From: an uncultured Acidimicrobiales bacterium | Lineage (GTDB): Bacteria > Actinomycetota > Acidimicrobiia > Acidimicrobiales > SZUA-35 | Length of the DNA stretch: 53,663 nucleotides | Assembly: GCA_938029215.1 (NCBI GenBank) | Contig: CALHFG010000082.1 | Location: forward strand, 1 to 53,663 | Direction of reading: 5' to 3' | The notes under the pieces: generated by a model | Database searches by the model: none | Told to the model about the DNA's origin: nothing | Seen by the model: the letters and a program-made list of their open reading frames with translations, nothing else | In this document: positions 8,611-16,983 of the stretch, piece after piece | Numbering within the stretch: position 1 is the stretch's first letter | Layout: each line of letters begins with the position of its first letter | Program-made: the position numbers and the translations under genes

Positions 8611-9498
8611 ATGGGTCTGAAACCACGCCTCTCCGAGCGCGGGGCCCAGCGACTGCGAATCTGGCTGCTCCTGGCTCCCGCGTTGTCGGTCATCGTCGTC
8701 CTCTTTCTGGGCGGCTTGGTTTCGGGCTTTCTTCGCAGTCTCAACTACTTCCCGCTCATCGGGCTCAACGACCCCAACCTCGATGCATACCGAAGCATCT
8801 TCGGCGATGACACCTTCGTCGACAGCTTCATCCTCACCTTCTACATTGCGTTCGTTTCAACCTTCATCGCCAGCGTGCTGGCGGTTGCGGCCGCGGTCCT
8901 GCTTCGCCCGGCGTTTCGGGGAAAGCGGTTCGTGCAGTTCTTGTTCTCCCTGAACCTCACCGTGCCTCACCTAGTGGGTGCCATCGGCGTCCTGTACCTG
9001 TTCTCCCAGAGCGGCTTGCTGTCTCGACTCACCGCGGCCGGTGGACTCACTGACGCACCTTCCGATTTCCCGGCTCTGGTTGCCGACCCGTGGGCGATTG
9101 GCATCATTATCCAGTACGTCTGGAAGGAAGTGCCCTTCATCGGGGTGATCGTCCTCGCCATTCTGTTGTCGGTCGGTGAGGACTACGAGTCGGTGGCTCG
9201 ATCCCTTGGGGCGTCCCGCTGGCAGGCCTTTCGCAACGTCACGCTCCCACTGATCATGCCCGGGGTTGTCTCGGCATCGATCATTGTCTTCGCCTTCACC
9301 TTTGGTGCCTTTGAAATACCGTTTCTTCTCGGACGAACGACGCCCGCCGCACTGCCGGTTCTGGCATTCCGTAGCTACACCAACGTTGACCTGGCGGCCC
9401 GACCCGAAGCGATGGCGATGGCGATGGTTATCACCTTTCTCAGCACGCTGCTGGTGTGGGCCTATCTCAGCCTCACGAAACGGTACGTGCGTACATGA
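8611..9498 (+). CDS. ABC transporter permease (YnjC-like, first subunit)
   Basis: 295 aa, six hydrophobic segments, with the cytoplasmic EAA loop SLGASRWQAFRNVTLPLIMPG near residues 195-215 that docks on the ATPase. In E. coli YnjC one polypeptide holds both permease halves. Here the halves are separate genes, since the next gene encodes a second six-helix permease. It begins 12 bases after the receptor gene and its TGA overlaps the ATG of the second permease. The ATG at 8611 follows GTGAG with only a weak ribosome site, consistent with co-translation. Confidence 0.87.
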   Translation: MGLKPRLSERGAQRLRIWLLLAPALSVIVVLFLGGLVSGFLRSLNYFPLIGLNDPNLDAYRSIFGDDTFVDSFILTFYIAFVSTFIASVLAVAAAVLLRPAFRGKRFVQFLFSLNLTVPHLVGAIGVLYLFSQSGLLSRLTAAGGLTDAPSDFPALVADPWAIGIIIQYVWKEVPFIGVIVLAILLSVGEDYESVARSLGASRWQAFRNVTLPLIMPGVVSASIIVFAFTFGAFEIPFLLGRTTPAALPVLAFRSYTNVDLAARPEAMAMAMVITFLSTLLVWAYLSLTKRYVRT

Positions 9499-10331
9499 CG
9501 GCGGTGCGAGAGAGTGCAGTCATGGGCCGAGCCGGTGTCGGCCGGTGGCTGGGAATCGCGGCGTTGCTGACCTTCCTCGTGCTGCCGTTGGTGCCCTTGG
9601 TGATCTGGTCGGTGGCATTTCGCTGGGTCTATCCAGACATTCTTCCCAGCGAATACAGCGGACGGGCGTGGAGTTCGGTGTTCTCCTCCACCAACGACGT
9701 GCTGGGCGCAACGATCGACACAACGCTGGTCGCCCTCGTGGTGACCGTGCTTTCGGTCCTCATCGGCGTCCCGGCTGGAAGAGCGCTGGGCCTGCACGAG
9801 TTCCGAGGAAAGCGTCTGGTCGAGTTGCTGATCTTGGCACCGATTATCGTGCCGGGCCTCGCAGTGGCCCTCGGTATCCACACCCTGTTCATCCGCTACG
9901 GCCTCGCGAACTCGTTGGTGGGTGTGGCCATCGTCCATTTGATTCCGACCCTTCCCTACATGACGCTGGTGATGTCTGGCGTGTTTGCCAACTACGACGC
10001 CGACTACGAACAGCAAGCGCGGTCTCTGGGTGCGGGGGTCATCGCAACTCAGCGCTACGTGACCCTGCCCGCAATCTTCCCGGGTCTGGTGGTGGGGGCA
10101 CTGTTCACATTCTTGATTTCTTGGAGCCAGTACGTTCTGACATTGCTTATCGGCGGCGGCCAGGTAGTCACCCTGCCGTTGCTGCTCTTCAACTTCGCCC
10201 GCAGCGGAGAGAACGCCATCGCCGGCGCGCTCAGCGTTATCTTCGTGGTGCCAGGCATCATTGTGTTGGCGTTGAGCAATCGATACTTGGCAGGCGAGGA
10301 CGCAGCTGTGGGAGGGATCGGGAACCTATGA
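9495..10331 (+). CDS. ABC transporter permease (YnjC-like, second subunit)
   Basis: 278 aa, six hydrophobic segments and the EAA loop SLGAGVIATQRYVTLPAIFPG at about 180-200. It forms the heterodimeric channel with the product of 8611-9498. The start is placed at ATG 9495, where ATGA overlaps the upstream stop; an in-frame ATG at 9456 would run 43 bases into the upstream gene. Its own TGA (10329-10331) overlaps the ATG of the ATPase gene in the same way, so receptor, permeases and ATPase form one tightly coupled operon. Confidence 0.87.
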   Translation: MTAVRESAVMGRAGVGRWLGIAALLTFLVLPLVPLVIWSVAFRWVYPDILPSEYSGRAWSSVFSSTNDVLGATIDTTLVALVVTVLSVLIGVPAGRALGLHEFRGKRLVELLILAPIIVPGLAVALGIHTLFIRYGLANSLVGVAIVHLIPTLPYMTLVMSGVFANYDADYEQQARSLGAGVIATQRYVTLPAIFPGLVVGALFTFLISWSQYVLTLLIGGGQVVTLPLLLFNFARSGENAIAGALSVIFVVPGIIVLALSNRYLAGEDAAVGGIGNL

Positions 10332-11395
10332 CAACGGTCCGCCTTTCCGGGCTCAGCAAATTCTTCGATGAGAAATCGGCTCCCGCGGTGAATGCGCTCG
10401 ATCTCGAGATCGAGTCTGGCAAGCTCACCGCTCTCCTCGGTCCCTCGGGCTGCGGGAAGACCACCACGATGAAGATGATCGCCGGTCTCCTGAGCCCGAC
10501 CGACGGTGATATCTCGTTCGATGGCCGGTCGATTATCGGAGTGCCCCCGGAGGACAGGGGCGCGGTGATGGTCTTTCAGAACTACCTGCTTTTTCCGTAC
10601 ATGTCGGTGGCGGACAACGTTGGCTTTGGTCTCAAGATGCGCAAAGTCGACAAGGGCACGATCAAGGCCCGAGTGAGCGAAATGCTGGATCTCGTTCAAC
10701 TCCCAGGGGTTGAGGATCGCAAGCCCAAGCAACTGTCGGGTGGACAGCAACAGCGAGTCGCTCTGGCCCGAGCACTAGTGGTCGAACCGAAGGTCTTGTT
10801 GCTGGACGAACCTCTGAGCAACCTCGACGCTCACCTGCGTGACGAGATGCGAGAGTTGGTTCGCCGCATCCAAACCGAACTCGACATCACCACCATCTTC
10901 GTTACCCACGACCAAGAGGAAGCCGTTGTGCTCGCCGATCGGATCGCACTGCTCTTCGACGGCGAACTCCAACAGTTCGACGAGCCGAGCGCGTTTTACG
11001 AACGACCTCGTTCGGTCGAGGTAGCAACGTTCTTCGGCGGCACAAACTTCGTACCCGGAACCTATGAGAACGGTCGAATGCAGACGTCGATCGGATCGTT
11101 CTCCGCCCCGAACTCCGCCATCGAACAAGGCGCAGCGATGCTTAGCATTCGTCCTGAAGAGGTGCGGATCGTCACCGACGAAGACGAACGCACCTACGAG
11201 AACTTCGTAACCGGCACCATTAGATCGCGGGTGTATGTGGGCCGGTTCGCGCGCTTCCAAGTGTCGGTCGGGGAGCATCGGATCGAGGTTTTCACCGAGC
11301 CTGGTCAGGTCAAGAACTTCAACGACGGCGACGCTGTTTCCCTGAGCTTTGATCCCGACAGTCTGTGGGTCATGGAACCGGGAACGACCGGGTAG
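10328..11395 (+). CDS. ABC transporter ATPase (YnjD/PotA-like)
   Basis: 355 aa. Walker A GPSGCGKT (38-45), signature LSGGQQQR (136-143), Walker B VLLLDEP with Asp160/Glu161, D-loop SNLD, and H-loop VTHD (His194), so fully active by motif. The last 110 residues form a TOBE-type regulatory domain (SIRPEEVRI region). This C-terminal extension is typical of the importers for polyamines, iron or sulfate (CUT1/FbpC/PotA group). It is larger than E. coli YnjD, which lacks most of the extension. Start ATG 10328 overlaps the permease stop as ATGA; a longer reading upstream is only the antisense-like shadow of the permease frame. Confidence 0.9.
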   Translation: MTTVRLSGLSKFFDEKSAPAVNALDLEIESGKLTALLGPSGCGKTTTMKMIAGLLSPTDGDISFDGRSIIGVPPEDRGAVMVFQNYLLFPYMSVADNVGFGLKMRKVDKGTIKARVSEMLDLVQLPGVEDRKPKQLSGGQQQRVALARALVVEPKVLLLDEPLSNLDAHLRDEMRELVRRIQTELDITTIFVTHDQEEAVVLADRIALLFDGELQQFDEPSAFYERPRSVEVATFFGGTNFVPGTYENGRMQTSIGSFSAPNSAIEQGAAMLSIRPEEVRIVTDEDERTYENFVTGTIRSRVYVGRFARFQVSVGEHRIEVFTEPGQVKNFNDGDAVSLSFDPDSLWVMEPGTTG

Positions 11396-11406
11396 AAAGA
11401 GAGTGC

Positions 11407-12264
11407 ATGACTGAAACCATTCGGCCCCGCCGCTCCTTTATTTTCGCACCGGCGTTGCGCCCGGAGATCTACCCCAAGGCGCTGGCCTCAGGTACCGACA
11501 TCGTGTGCGTCGAGCTAGAAGACGGCGTGGCACCCAAAGACAAAGACATCGCGCGAGCCAACGCCATGGCGATGTTTGCCCAACCGCAGGCGGACGACGG
11601 GGTGGAGCGGGTTGTCAGAATCAATGGCGTCCGAGAGGCCTTTGGCATCGCCGATGTCCAAGCAATCCTTGCGTCCGATACTCCACCGCCGGTCATCATG
11701 ATGCCCAAAGTTCGCACACCCGATGAGGTTGTGTGGCTCGATGACCTGCTCAGCGAACGTGGCCACAGCACCAAGCTGCAAGTCATCATCGAAACCAATC
11801 AGGGGCTCGAGGCCGCGTTTGAAATAGCGCACTGCTCGGATCGTCTGGTCGCATTGTTCTTCGGCGGAGTCGACATGGCGGCCGAACTCCGCTGTGAGAA
11901 CCGGTGGGAGCCGCTGCTGTATGCCCGCTCCCGGGTGGTGCACGCCGCAGCGTCAGCTGGACTCGATGTGATCGACGTGCCCTATCTCGATCTCGATGAC
12001 CTCGAGGGGATGACCACCGAGGCTCAGAAGGCCAAAGCCCTCGGGTTCTCCGGCAAGGGGTCGGTGCACCCCAAACAAGTCGCCGCACTCAACGAGGTGT
12101 TCACTCCATCCGAGCAAGAGATCGACCGGGCGCGCCAAATCATCAACGCGTTCGAGGCCGATGGATCCGGCCTTGTGGTGATCGACGGCAAGCTGATCGA
12201 GAAACCCGTGCTCAGAGACATGCACCGGATTCTGGCGATCGCCGACCGGATTGCTACTGCCTGA
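11407..12264 (+). CDS. HpcH/HpaI-family CoA-ester lyase (CitE-like)
   Basis: 285 aa TIM-barrel lyase of the citrate lyase beta/malyl-CoA lyase group. Motifs: RRSFIFAPALRPE, VELEDGVAPKDK (metal/acid site, about 36-45), VVRINGV (Arg that binds the acyl group), VIIETNQGLEAA (metal-binding Glu), FFGGVDMAAEL (metal-binding Asp) and the C-terminal GFSGKGSVHPKQV that closes over the CoA in citramalyl-CoA and malyl-CoA lyases. The exact substrate (malyl-, citramalyl- or beta-methylmalyl-CoA) is not determinable. The start at ATG 11407 has the ribosome site GAAAGAGAG. It lies 11 bases after the ABC ATPase, so it is probably the last gene of that operon. Its 3' end overlaps the convergent CNBD gene by 11 bases. 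Confidence 0.87.
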   Translation: MTETIRPRRSFIFAPALRPEIYPKALASGTDIVCVELEDGVAPKDKDIARANAMAMFAQPQADDGVERVVRINGVREAFGIADVQAILASDTPPPVIMMPKVRTPDEVVWLDDLLSERGHSTKLQVIIETNQGLEAAFEIAHCSDRLVALFFGGVDMAAELRCENRWEPLLYARSRVVHAAASAGLDVIDVPYLDLDDLEGMTTEAQKAKALGFSGKGSVHPKQVAALNEVFTPSEQEIDRARQIINAFEADGSGLVVIDGKLIEKPVLRDMHRILAIADRIATA

Positions 12265-12646
12265 GTCGACGCTCCGCCGCGGCGGCGTCGAGCCGTTCCT
12301 TAATTACCGGGTCGATGGCCAGAAGCTTTTCAAAGTTCCACGTCATCAGCTTTGCGATTCCGCAGGTCTCTCGCGCGATAACGGTGGCCGTGCGTTTCTG
12401 ATGTTCGAGCAGCGCCACTTCGCCAAAATGATCTCCGGCGCCGAGTTCGTTGACGATCTTGTCGCCGACCTTCACCACAACGTTGCCTCGCAGAATGAGC
12501 ACCAGCGAGTATCCAAAGTCGTCTTCTCGGGTGAGGCGGTCACCCATGAGCACCTCGGTCGACTCGAAGAGTTCCGCGCACGCTTCTAGCTGAGCGTCGC
12601 TCAGACCTTCGAATATGCCAATTCCTGCTAGCTCGTCTTTGAGCAT
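12254..12646 (-). CDS. Stand-alone cyclic nucleotide-binding domain protein
   Basis: 130 aa consisting of one CAP-type beta-barrel and flanking helices, with no DNA-binding, kinase or channel domain attached. The phosphate-binding cassette reads HFGEVALLEHQKRTATV (about 72-88), keeping the Glu and the Arg-Thr that bind the ribose and phosphate of cAMP/cGMP. The front end IFEGLSDAQLEACAELFE is the usual helix before the barrel. A diffusible cNMP sensor acting by protein contact is plausible; the partner is unknown. It has a GAGG ribosome site 8 bases before the ATG. It is convergent with the CitE-like gene and overlaps it by 11 bases. The nucleosidase gene lies just upstream on the same strand (19-base gap). 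Confidence 0.85.
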   Translation of the reverse strand: MLKDELAGIGIFEGLSDAQLEACAELFESTEVLMGDRLTREDDFGYSLVLILRGNVVVKVGDKIVNELGAGDHFGEVALLEHQKRTATVIARETCGIAKLMTWNFEKLLAIDPVIKERLDAAAAERRLRQ

Positions 12647-12664
12647 GTTGTGCCTCGATTCGTC

Positions 12665-13372
12665 CTAGGTGAGGCTAGTAGAGAGAACGTCGAGAAGCTG
12701 GGGAAGTGCGGTTCCCAGAACCTGCCCGGCGTGGGCGAGGTTGGACAAGAATTCTTCGACCGTCGGTTCTGGACCGTCCACGATGTCGGTGATCACCTTG
12801 AGGGCGGTGAACTGACAACCAGCCCTGGCCGCGACGCCAGCCACCGCGGCGGCTTCCATATCCTTTGCCACCGTTCCGTGGGCTTGCATCGCCGCGATGT
12901 CCTGCGGGGGAGCGTCGAGCGAGTCGCCGCTGGAACACGGGCCGGTGTTGAACCCTAGAAGCTCGGCCTCAGCGGCGAGGTTGGCGGTGGGGTATTCGCC
13001 GCGCGCAAACGAGTCGTAGCCTTCGAGGTCGACGCGGCGGTCATGATGGATGATGGGCCCGGATGCCACAATCACCTGCCCCACGCGTCCGCCCCGGGAT
13101 GCAAAACCGCCCGCGGTGCCGGCGCTGACCACCCAGGTTGGCTCAAAGCGCTCGATCGCTACAGCAGCGGTGAGCGCCCCGGCTGTGGTGCCAATCGAGT
13201 CGACACCGTGCAAGGGATCGACACCATTCACCACGATCCTGACCCGCTCGTCCGAGGATCCGTATGCCTCGACCCACGGCATCGACTCCCACGGCGGCAG
13301 GGCTTCGAGACCGAGCCGATCAACAACGGGCATCGCTTCAGCCCGAAGAGCCATCACTACAACCAGAGACAC
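12665..13372 (-). CDS. MTA/SAH-nucleosidase-like phosphorylase superfamily protein
   Basis: 235 aa of the PNP/UDP phosphorylase fold. Visible are the N-terminal VVVMALRAEAMPV (purine nucleosidase-type acidic residue after A-L-x-A-E), the phosphate/ribose loop VVSAGTAGGF (about 86-95), and the ribose-binding segment AKDMEAAAVAGVA with Met-Glu (about 172-184), followed by the catalytic-type Asp in ITDIVDG. This favours 5'-methylthioadenosine/S-adenosylhomocysteine nucleosidase or a futalosine-type hydrolase. A GTG start at 13372 is supported by TAGGTT lying exactly 6 bases upstream, the same arrangement as other apparent leaderless starts here. It is divergent from the PhyH gene at 13431. Confidence 0.8.
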   Translation of the reverse strand: MSLVVVMALRAEAMPVVDRLGLEALPPWESMPWVEAYGSSDERVRIVVNGVDPLHGVDSIGTTAGALTAAVAIERFEPTWVVSAGTAGGFASRGGRVGQVIVASGPIIHHDRRVDLEGYDSFARGEYPTANLAAEAELLGFNTGPCSSGDSLDAPPQDIAAMQAHGTVAKDMEAAAVAGVAARAGCQFTALKVITDIVDGPEPTVEEFLSNLAHAGQVLGTALPQLLDVLSTSLT

Positions 13373-13378
13373 CGAGTA

Positions 13379-13384
13379 AACCTA
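13379..13384 (-). promoter_or_regulatory. TAGGTT -10-like hexamer for a leaderless GTG start
   Basis: On the minus strand TAGGTT is followed by six bases and then the GTG start at 13372. The transcription start would fall on the initiation codon. Confidence 0.5.
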
Positions 13385-13430
13385 TTCCAGATCCGACGAC
13401 CTGACCTACCCGCACTACGCTTCTGGCTCT

Positions 13431-14270
13431 ATGGCGAAAGAACTGACCGTGCTGCCCTCGCACGCTTCGCACAGGGACATCCTCGATGTGTTGGGCCGAG
13501 ACGGTGGCGTGATCGTAAAGCAACTTCTGGACCCGCAGACACGCGCTCGATTCTGCGATGACATCGCCTCCGAGACCGCGCAAAAAGCTGCTGGAGCAAC
13601 AACCGGCAGCGACCGCATGATCGAATTCTGGGGCTCCCAGACCAAGAGATTCACTCGTCTCGGCTGGCGTAGCCCTCATTTCGAAGACATCTTGATGGCC
13701 CCGGCTTTGCGGGGATTAGCTGATGAACTACTGCTGCCTTCCTGCGATGACTACTGGATGAACACCGCCCAGATGATGATTATCGGGCCAGGCGAAACTG
13801 AACAGATGTGGCATCGCGACGCCGGCAACTGGCCGGCGGTGTGCACGCCAACCTCGCCTGAGGTCACGGTGTCGTGCATGTACGCGTTGGGCGACTTCAC
13901 CGAAGCCAATGGTGCCACCCGAGTCGTGCCGGGGAGCCACCTGTGGGACGACTACGACCGGGCCCCGTCCAGCGACGACTTTGCGGTGGCCGAAATGGAG
14001 GCTGGTGACGGCTTGCTCTATTCGGGCCGTGTCATCCACAACGGTGGGGCCAACGTGACCACCGACCAGTGGCGGCTGGGTCTCCACGTATCCTTCGTCT
14101 TGGGATGGCTGACGCCGGAAGAGGCGCTCCCGATCTCGGTGCCCTGGGAGTCCGCGTCGAAGATGTCCGAGCGCGCTCAACGTCTTCTGGGCTGGAAGAG
14201 TTACGGCGTCAAGTCCCGAATCTGGACCGTGGACTACGAAGAGATCGCAATAGCTCTCGGGCACCCATAG
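13431..14270 (+). CDS. Phytanoyl-CoA dioxygenase (PhyH) family protein 1
   Basis: 279 aa Fe(II)/2-oxoglutarate-dependent oxygenase. The iron facial triad is visible: His128 and Asp130 in MWHRDAGNW, and the distal His in GRVIHNGGANVT (near 203). An Arg ten residues later (WRLGLHVSF) would bind 2-oxoglutarate. The middle segment GDFTEANGATRVVPGSHLWDD is typical of the family. The substrate is unknown; bacterial members hydroxylate lipids, amino acids or secondary metabolites. It is preceded by TACGCT 9 bases from the ATG. A second, only distantly similar PhyH protein is encoded at 33934-34779. Confidence 0.85.
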   Translation: MAKELTVLPSHASHRDILDVLGRDGGVIVKQLLDPQTRARFCDDIASETAQKAAGATTGSDRMIEFWGSQTKRFTRLGWRSPHFEDILMAPALRGLADELLLPSCDDYWMNTAQMMIIGPGETEQMWHRDAGNWPAVCTPTSPEVTVSCMYALGDFTEANGATRVVPGSHLWDDYDRAPSSDDFAVAEMEAGDGLLYSGRVIHNGGANVTTDQWRLGLHVSFVLGWLTPEEALPISVPWESASKMSERAQRLLGWKSYGVKSRIWTVDYEEIAIALGHP

Positions 14271-14313
14271 TGATACGTAGTCGCCGGAGCCGGGGGCGGC
14301 CAGCTGAGCCATC

Positions 14314-14319
14314 TATGAT
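14314..14319 (+). promoter_or_regulatory. TATGAT -10 element before the 16-codon leader ORF
   Basis: TATGAT differs from the TATAAT consensus at one base and ends exactly 6 bases before ATG 14326, so the transcript should start on or beside the leader ORF's first base. Confidence 0.55.
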
Positions 14320-14325
14320 TTGACG

Positions 14326-14376
14326 ATGAAGTTGTTCGGTTCCCAGACTCCAGCAAAGGCGTTGAGACAGCGTTGA
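14326..14376 (+). CDS. 16-codon leader ORF (MKLFGSQTPAKALRQR) overlapping a CNNM gene start
   Basis: The ATG at 14326 sits 6 bases after TATGAT, so the mRNA would be leaderless. The ORF is basic, has no transmembrane segment and ends at TGA 14374-14376, which overlaps the TTG start of the CNNM gene at 14373 (TTGA). Ribosomes finishing the leader could re-initiate on the TTG, which otherwise lacks a good ribosome site (only GAGACAG upstream). An alternative is that a frameshift joins the leader to the CNNM frame. The paralogue at 15674 argues against needing the extra residues. Confidence 0.5.
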   Translation: MKLFGSQTPAKALRQR

Positions 14377-15677
14377 CCGCCGTACTCGTAATTCTCGCAA
14401 TCACGGTGATGTTGGCGTTGAACGCCCTCTACGTCGCCGCCGAGTTCGCCACCGTTGGCGCTCGGAAGTCTCGTATCCAAGCCCAAGCCCAAGACGGCAA
14501 CGGAGCGGCAGCATCGCTGTTCGAAATCGTCCGTGACCCGGTGAAGCTCGATAACTACGTCGCCACCTGCCAAGTCGGTATCACGCTGAGCAGTCTGGTA
14601 GCGGGTGCGTTCGGCCAATGGCAGCTCACACCGTTCTTCGAGGGGATCTTTGGTTCGGGCGCGAGAGTCGTGGCCATCATCGTCACGCTGCTCATCATCA
14701 CGTCGCTCCAGGTGATTCTGGGCGAGCTGCTGCCAAAGACAGCGGCTCTTCGATACCCGGAGCGCCTGGCCATCGCCACGTTGCGTCCGATGCAGGTGAG
14801 CCAGATCGCCTTCCGGCCACTGGTGAAGGTGTTCAACGGATCGGCGTTTTCAATCATGCGAGCGTTGAATCTGAGCACCGATCACAGCCACGCTCACGTT
14901 CATTCACCCGAAGAGCTGGCGGCTCTCTTCGACGAAAGCGCCGCAGGTGGGTTGATCGATGCCGCCGAGCGCAACATGGTGGCGGGCGTCCTCAACGTAG
15001 AACAGCGTCTCGTTCGAGAGATCATGACGCCCCGACGCCGCCTCGTGGGCGTCAGTGCAGCCGATCGAGTGGGCGACGCCCTCGACCGTTTGGTCGAGAC
15101 ACCCCATACCCGTTTCCCGGTGTGGGGCGAATCCAACGACGACGTCACGGGCGTGATTCACCTCCGCGGTCTCTATCTGGGATCTCAGAACAATCCCTCG
15201 GCAACGGTCGGGTCTATCACCAGTCCGATCCTCGAAGTCGCCGAGACGCTTTCGGTGCCCGAGTTGTGGGGCCGGCTGAATGACGGCGAACAACATTGCG
15301 CGCTGGTGATCAACGAGTACGGCGGGGTCGCCGGGCTGGTCACGCTGGAAGATGCAATCGAAGAAATCTTTGGTGAGGTGCGGGATGAGTTCGATATCGG
15401 GCCCGATCCCATCGTGGTGACCGACGGCCGGGTATCGGTTTCGGGCGAGGTGTTGTTGCGAGATCTCAATCAGCGGTTTGACCTGTCGCTTCCGACCGAC
15501 GACGTAGACACCATCGGTGGCCTCATCTGGCACGAGCTTTCTCGGCCGCCTAAGGCCGGCGAGACGGTTTCACTCGACTTTGGTCGCACTGTTGTACGGG
15601 TCGACGCAATCGACGGGAACGCGATCGAACGAGTCAGCTTCAGTACGGGCGACGATGAGAACGGAGCCGACCAATGA
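14373..15677 (+). CDS. CNNM/CBS/CorC-type membrane protein (hemolysin-like), copy 1
   Basis: 434 aa. An N-terminal CNNM (DUF21) membrane domain at about 1-185 opens with ALNALYVAAEFATVG. It is followed by a CBS pair at about 200-325 (REIMTPRRRLVGV; HTRFPVWGESNDDVTGVIHLRGL; HCALVINEYGGVAGLVTLEDAIEEIFGEV) and a CorC_HlyC domain at about 345-425. Such proteins are tied to Mg2+/Co2+ export or homeostasis, with adenine-nucleotide sensing by the CBS pair; older annotations call them TlyC hemolysins. The TTG start gives the same N-terminal length as the paralogue. The gene ends in an ATGA overlap with the paralogue at 15674, so the two probably form a heteromer. Confidence 0.87.
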   Translation: MTAVLVILAITVMLALNALYVAAEFATVGARKSRIQAQAQDGNGAAASLFEIVRDPVKLDNYVATCQVGITLSSLVAGAFGQWQLTPFFEGIFGSGARVVAIIVTLLIITSLQVILGELLPKTAALRYPERLAIATLRPMQVSQIAFRPLVKVFNGSAFSIMRALNLSTDHSHAHVHSPEELAALFDESAAGGLIDAAERNMVAGVLNVEQRLVREIMTPRRRLVGVSAADRVGDALDRLVETPHTRFPVWGESNDDVTGVIHLRGLYLGSQNNPSATVGSITSPILEVAETLSVPELWGRLNDGEQHCALVINEYGGVAGLVTLEDAIEEIFGEVRDEFDIGPDPIVVTDGRVSVSGEVLLRDLNQRFDLSLPTDDVDTIGGLIWHELSRPPKAGETVSLDFGRTVVRVDAIDGNAIERVSFSTGDDENGADQ

Positions 15678-16957
15678 TCGGCGAGTACGTGCTTCCCATC
15701 GTGGCCATTTTGATTCTGGTGATTCTCAATGGCCTCTTCGTGGCCGCCGAGTTCGCCCTCGTCGGCTCGCGCCTGAGCCGGTTGGAAAATATGGCCAACG
15801 ACGGCAATCGGTCAGCCGCTTGGTTGGTCTCGTTGTTCAAACGTCATGCGGGCAAGGACAGCTACATCGCTGTCGCTCAGCTCGGCATCACGCTGGCCTC
15901 CATCGGCCTGGGTATGTATGGCGAACCCGCCGTGGCCCACTGGCTCTATGACCCGTTGGAGGACATCGGAGTTCCCGAGACCGCCTCGCACACGGTGGGC
16001 TTCATCGTTGCGCTCAGCGCCATCACCTACATGCATGTGGTGTTCGGCGAAATGATTCCGAAGGCGCTCGCACTCCAGGCGCCCGAAAGCGTGAGCATGA
16101 AGCTCAACCCTTTGATGCGTGCCTTCAGTGCCCTGTTCAAGCCAATGGTTTCGGTGTTGAACTCGATCGCGTTTGCGTTGATGCGGCTGTTGCGGATTCC
16201 TGAGCCGGATAAGTCGCTGTCACTACACACCAGCGATGAGCTTGCGATCGTCACCGATGAGTCTGCCCACAGCGGCGAGCTCGGTGGTCTGCAGCGCGAT
16301 CTTATTCGGAACATCTTCCAACTCGATGGCCGACCGGCTGAGGAGCTGATGATGGCGCGGAGCAACATCGTCGCCATCGACCAAACGGCATCGGCCGGAG
16401 AGATTACCGAGCTCATCGGGTCGGCTCAGCGAAGCCGCTATCCGGTCGTCGACGGTGACCTCGACCATGTGGTCGGGATGCTTCACATCAAAGATTTCAT
16501 TCGGGCCAACCGATTGGGAACTTTTAGCTCGCTTGCCGAGATCGTTCGTCCGCTCCCGGTCGTCGCCGCCACCACATCCGCCGATGACCTGCTCGAGAAG
16601 TTCAAGCAGGGCAGTACGCATGCGGCGTTGGTGATCGATGAGTTCGGAGCAACCGTCGGGTTCGTTTCCCTCGACGATGTGATCGCCGAAATCATGGAGG
16701 ACGAAGACGCCGACTTAATCTCTCGCAACGCCGACGGATCGCTCACCGTGAACGGACAAACGCCACTGAGCGAAATTCGGGAGATGCTCGAAGATCCCGT
16801 TTTTGACCACGAGGACATCGTGACGATCGCGGGATTGATGATGGCCCACGCCGGTGAGGTTCCTACTGTGGGCACCACGGTGGAACACGGCACGTACCAT
16901 CTGACCGTGGAGCAGCTGGTAGGTCGTCAGATCACCCAGGTTCGAATTCGCCAGTAA
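15674..16957 (+). CDS. CNNM/CBS/CorC-type membrane protein (hemolysin-like), copy 2
   Basis: 427 aa with the same order as its upstream neighbour: CNNM membrane domain (ILNGLFVAAEFALVGSRLSRLE near the N-terminus), CBS pair at about 205-330 (AEELMMARSNIVAID; RSRYPVVDGDLDHVVGMLHIKDF; HAALVIDEFGATVGFVSLDDVIAEIMEDE) and a C-terminal CorC_HlyC domain. The ATG overlaps the previous stop (ATGA). Sequence identity between the two copies is modest, so the duplication is old. The most likely role is divalent cation homeostasis, not haemolysis. About 100 bases separate it from the DGPF gene, including an ECF-type promoter, so transcription probably restarts there. Confidence 0.87.
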   Translation: MIGEYVLPIVAILILVILNGLFVAAEFALVGSRLSRLENMANDGNRSAAWLVSLFKRHAGKDSYIAVAQLGITLASIGLGMYGEPAVAHWLYDPLEDIGVPETASHTVGFIVALSAITYMHVVFGEMIPKALALQAPESVSMKLNPLMRAFSALFKPMVSVLNSIAFALMRLLRIPEPDKSLSLHTSDELAIVTDESAHSGELGGLQRDLIRNIFQLDGRPAEELMMARSNIVAIDQTASAGEITELIGSAQRSRYPVVDGDLDHVVGMLHIKDFIRANRLGTFSSLAEIVRPLPVVAATTSADDLLEKFKQGSTHAALVIDEFGATVGFVSLDDVIAEIMEDEDADLISRNADGSLTVNGQTPLSEIREMLEDPVFDHEDIVTIAGLMMAHAGEVPTVGTTVEHGTYHLTVEQLVGRQITQVRIRQ

Positions 16958-16983
16958 CCGCAACAGAAAATCTTTCCGGGCGT

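Noticed and set aside
9266-10327. Upstream extension of the ABC ATPase frame through the second permease
   Set aside because: The extension is basic, unstructured and overlaps a clear permease frame; ATG 10328 with ATGA overlap is the natural start.
14373-16957. Haemolysin (TlyC) function for the two CNNM/CBS proteins
   Set aside because: The name is historical; domain content fits divalent cation transport, and mycobacterial TlyA-type toxins are unrelated.
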